Below are positions 6,156 through 6,302 of a stretch of DNA of 6,302 nucleotides, piece after piece. Source of the DNA: JBCAWW01 sp039024315 (lineage in GTDB: Bacteria > Bacteroidota > Bacteroidia > J057). The position numbers and the translations under genes are program-made. Location of the stretch: positions 1-6,302 of the forward strand of contig JBCCQN010000320.1 of NCBI GenBank assembly GCA_039024315.1, written 5' to 3'. A model generated the notes under the pieces. The model had not been told where the DNA came from. It worked only from the letters and a program-made list of their open reading frames with translations, and did not search any database. How positions within the stretch are numbered: position 1 is the first letter of the stretch; every line of letters begins with the position of its first letter.

Positions 6156-6302
6156 TTATGGGTTCGTTCTTTGGTTTACTCTCAGATTGTGTAGGCCCAC
6201 GGCGATGTTCATTACGCGATCTCTAGCCTGATTGGCCCAGATTCTCATCGTATCCTTTACGATTCTGATGCGTTTGACATCGGCGATAACATTTTCGACC
6301 CG
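6156..6302 (-). CDS. IS5-type (DDE_Tnp_4-like) transposase, C-terminal 48 codons only, cut by the window edge
   Basis: The minus-strand frame is open from base 6302 to a TAA at 6156-6158. The product contains RVENVIADVKRIRIVKD and, after a spacer, RDRVMNIAVGLHNLRVNQR. This is the usual end of IS5-group and HARBI1-like DDE transposases: the last catalytic Glu lies in a [VI]E-x-[VI] motif followed by a basic K.R stretch, and the protein closes with an A..LHN(L/F)R motif. The catalytic Glu would be residue 3 of the visible part. The fragment is incomplete only because the window ends; nothing visible shows that the gene is broken. The AT-rich bases between its stop and about 6085 are probably the untranslated tail of the insertion sequence. 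Terminal inverted repeats and target duplications cannot be judged without the other end. Confidence 0.8.
   Translation of the reverse strand, partial: RVENVIADVKRIRIVKDTMRIWANQARDRVMNIAVGLHNLRVNQRTNP

Overview
The window suggests a member of the Bacteroidota, most likely from the Saprospiraceae or a related lineage. The reasons are moderate GC content, no Shine-Dalgarno sequence before any of the three complete genes, a lipoprotein with a short lipobox signal, and a long secreted protein built from lamin-tail and Ig-like domains with a C-terminal domain resembling FlgD-Ig or gliding-type sorting domains. The family-level placement is an inference from protein style; no marker gene is present.

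Layout, left to right. Bases 1-148 carry no convincing gene but hold two copies of a short dispersed repeat in opposite orientations (1-41 and 122-144). On the minus strand at 149-1363 is a secreted lipoprotein with four Asp-box (BNR-like) motifs, probably a beta-propeller. The 1364-1645 gap holds an 8-bp inverted repeat (1399-1434) and, on the minus strand, a short orphan reading frame (1446-1577) that reads like the last strands of an outer-membrane beta-barrel protein. On the plus strand at 1646-5059 is a 1137-residue secreted protein: signal peptide, N-terminal LamG-like region, three alternating units of SbsA-type Ig domain plus lamin-tail domain (LTD), and a FlgD-Ig/gliding-type C-terminal domain. 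Nine bases after its stop comes an enoyl-CoA hydratase/isomerase superfamily gene (5069-5881) that keeps the three acidic residues of delta(3,5)-delta(2,4)-dienoyl-CoA isomerase.

Bases 5882-6155 are non-coding and structured, with several small hairpins and two more copies of the same repeat family (5907-5921 and 6037-6077). The right edge (6156-6302, minus strand) holds the last 48 codons of an IS5-type/DDE_Tnp_4 transposase, so an insertion sequence begins there and runs out of the window.

How the genes work together: the lipoprotein and the LTD protein are divergent and both exported, so both probably act at the cell surface. The isomerase is cytoplasmic and belongs to beta-oxidation of unsaturated fatty acids; its tight spacing implies co-transcription with the LTD gene, but no functional link is evident. 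I see no clear defence, biosynthetic or signalling system. The least explained material is the dispersed repeat family at gene 3' ends and the structured region before the insertion sequence.
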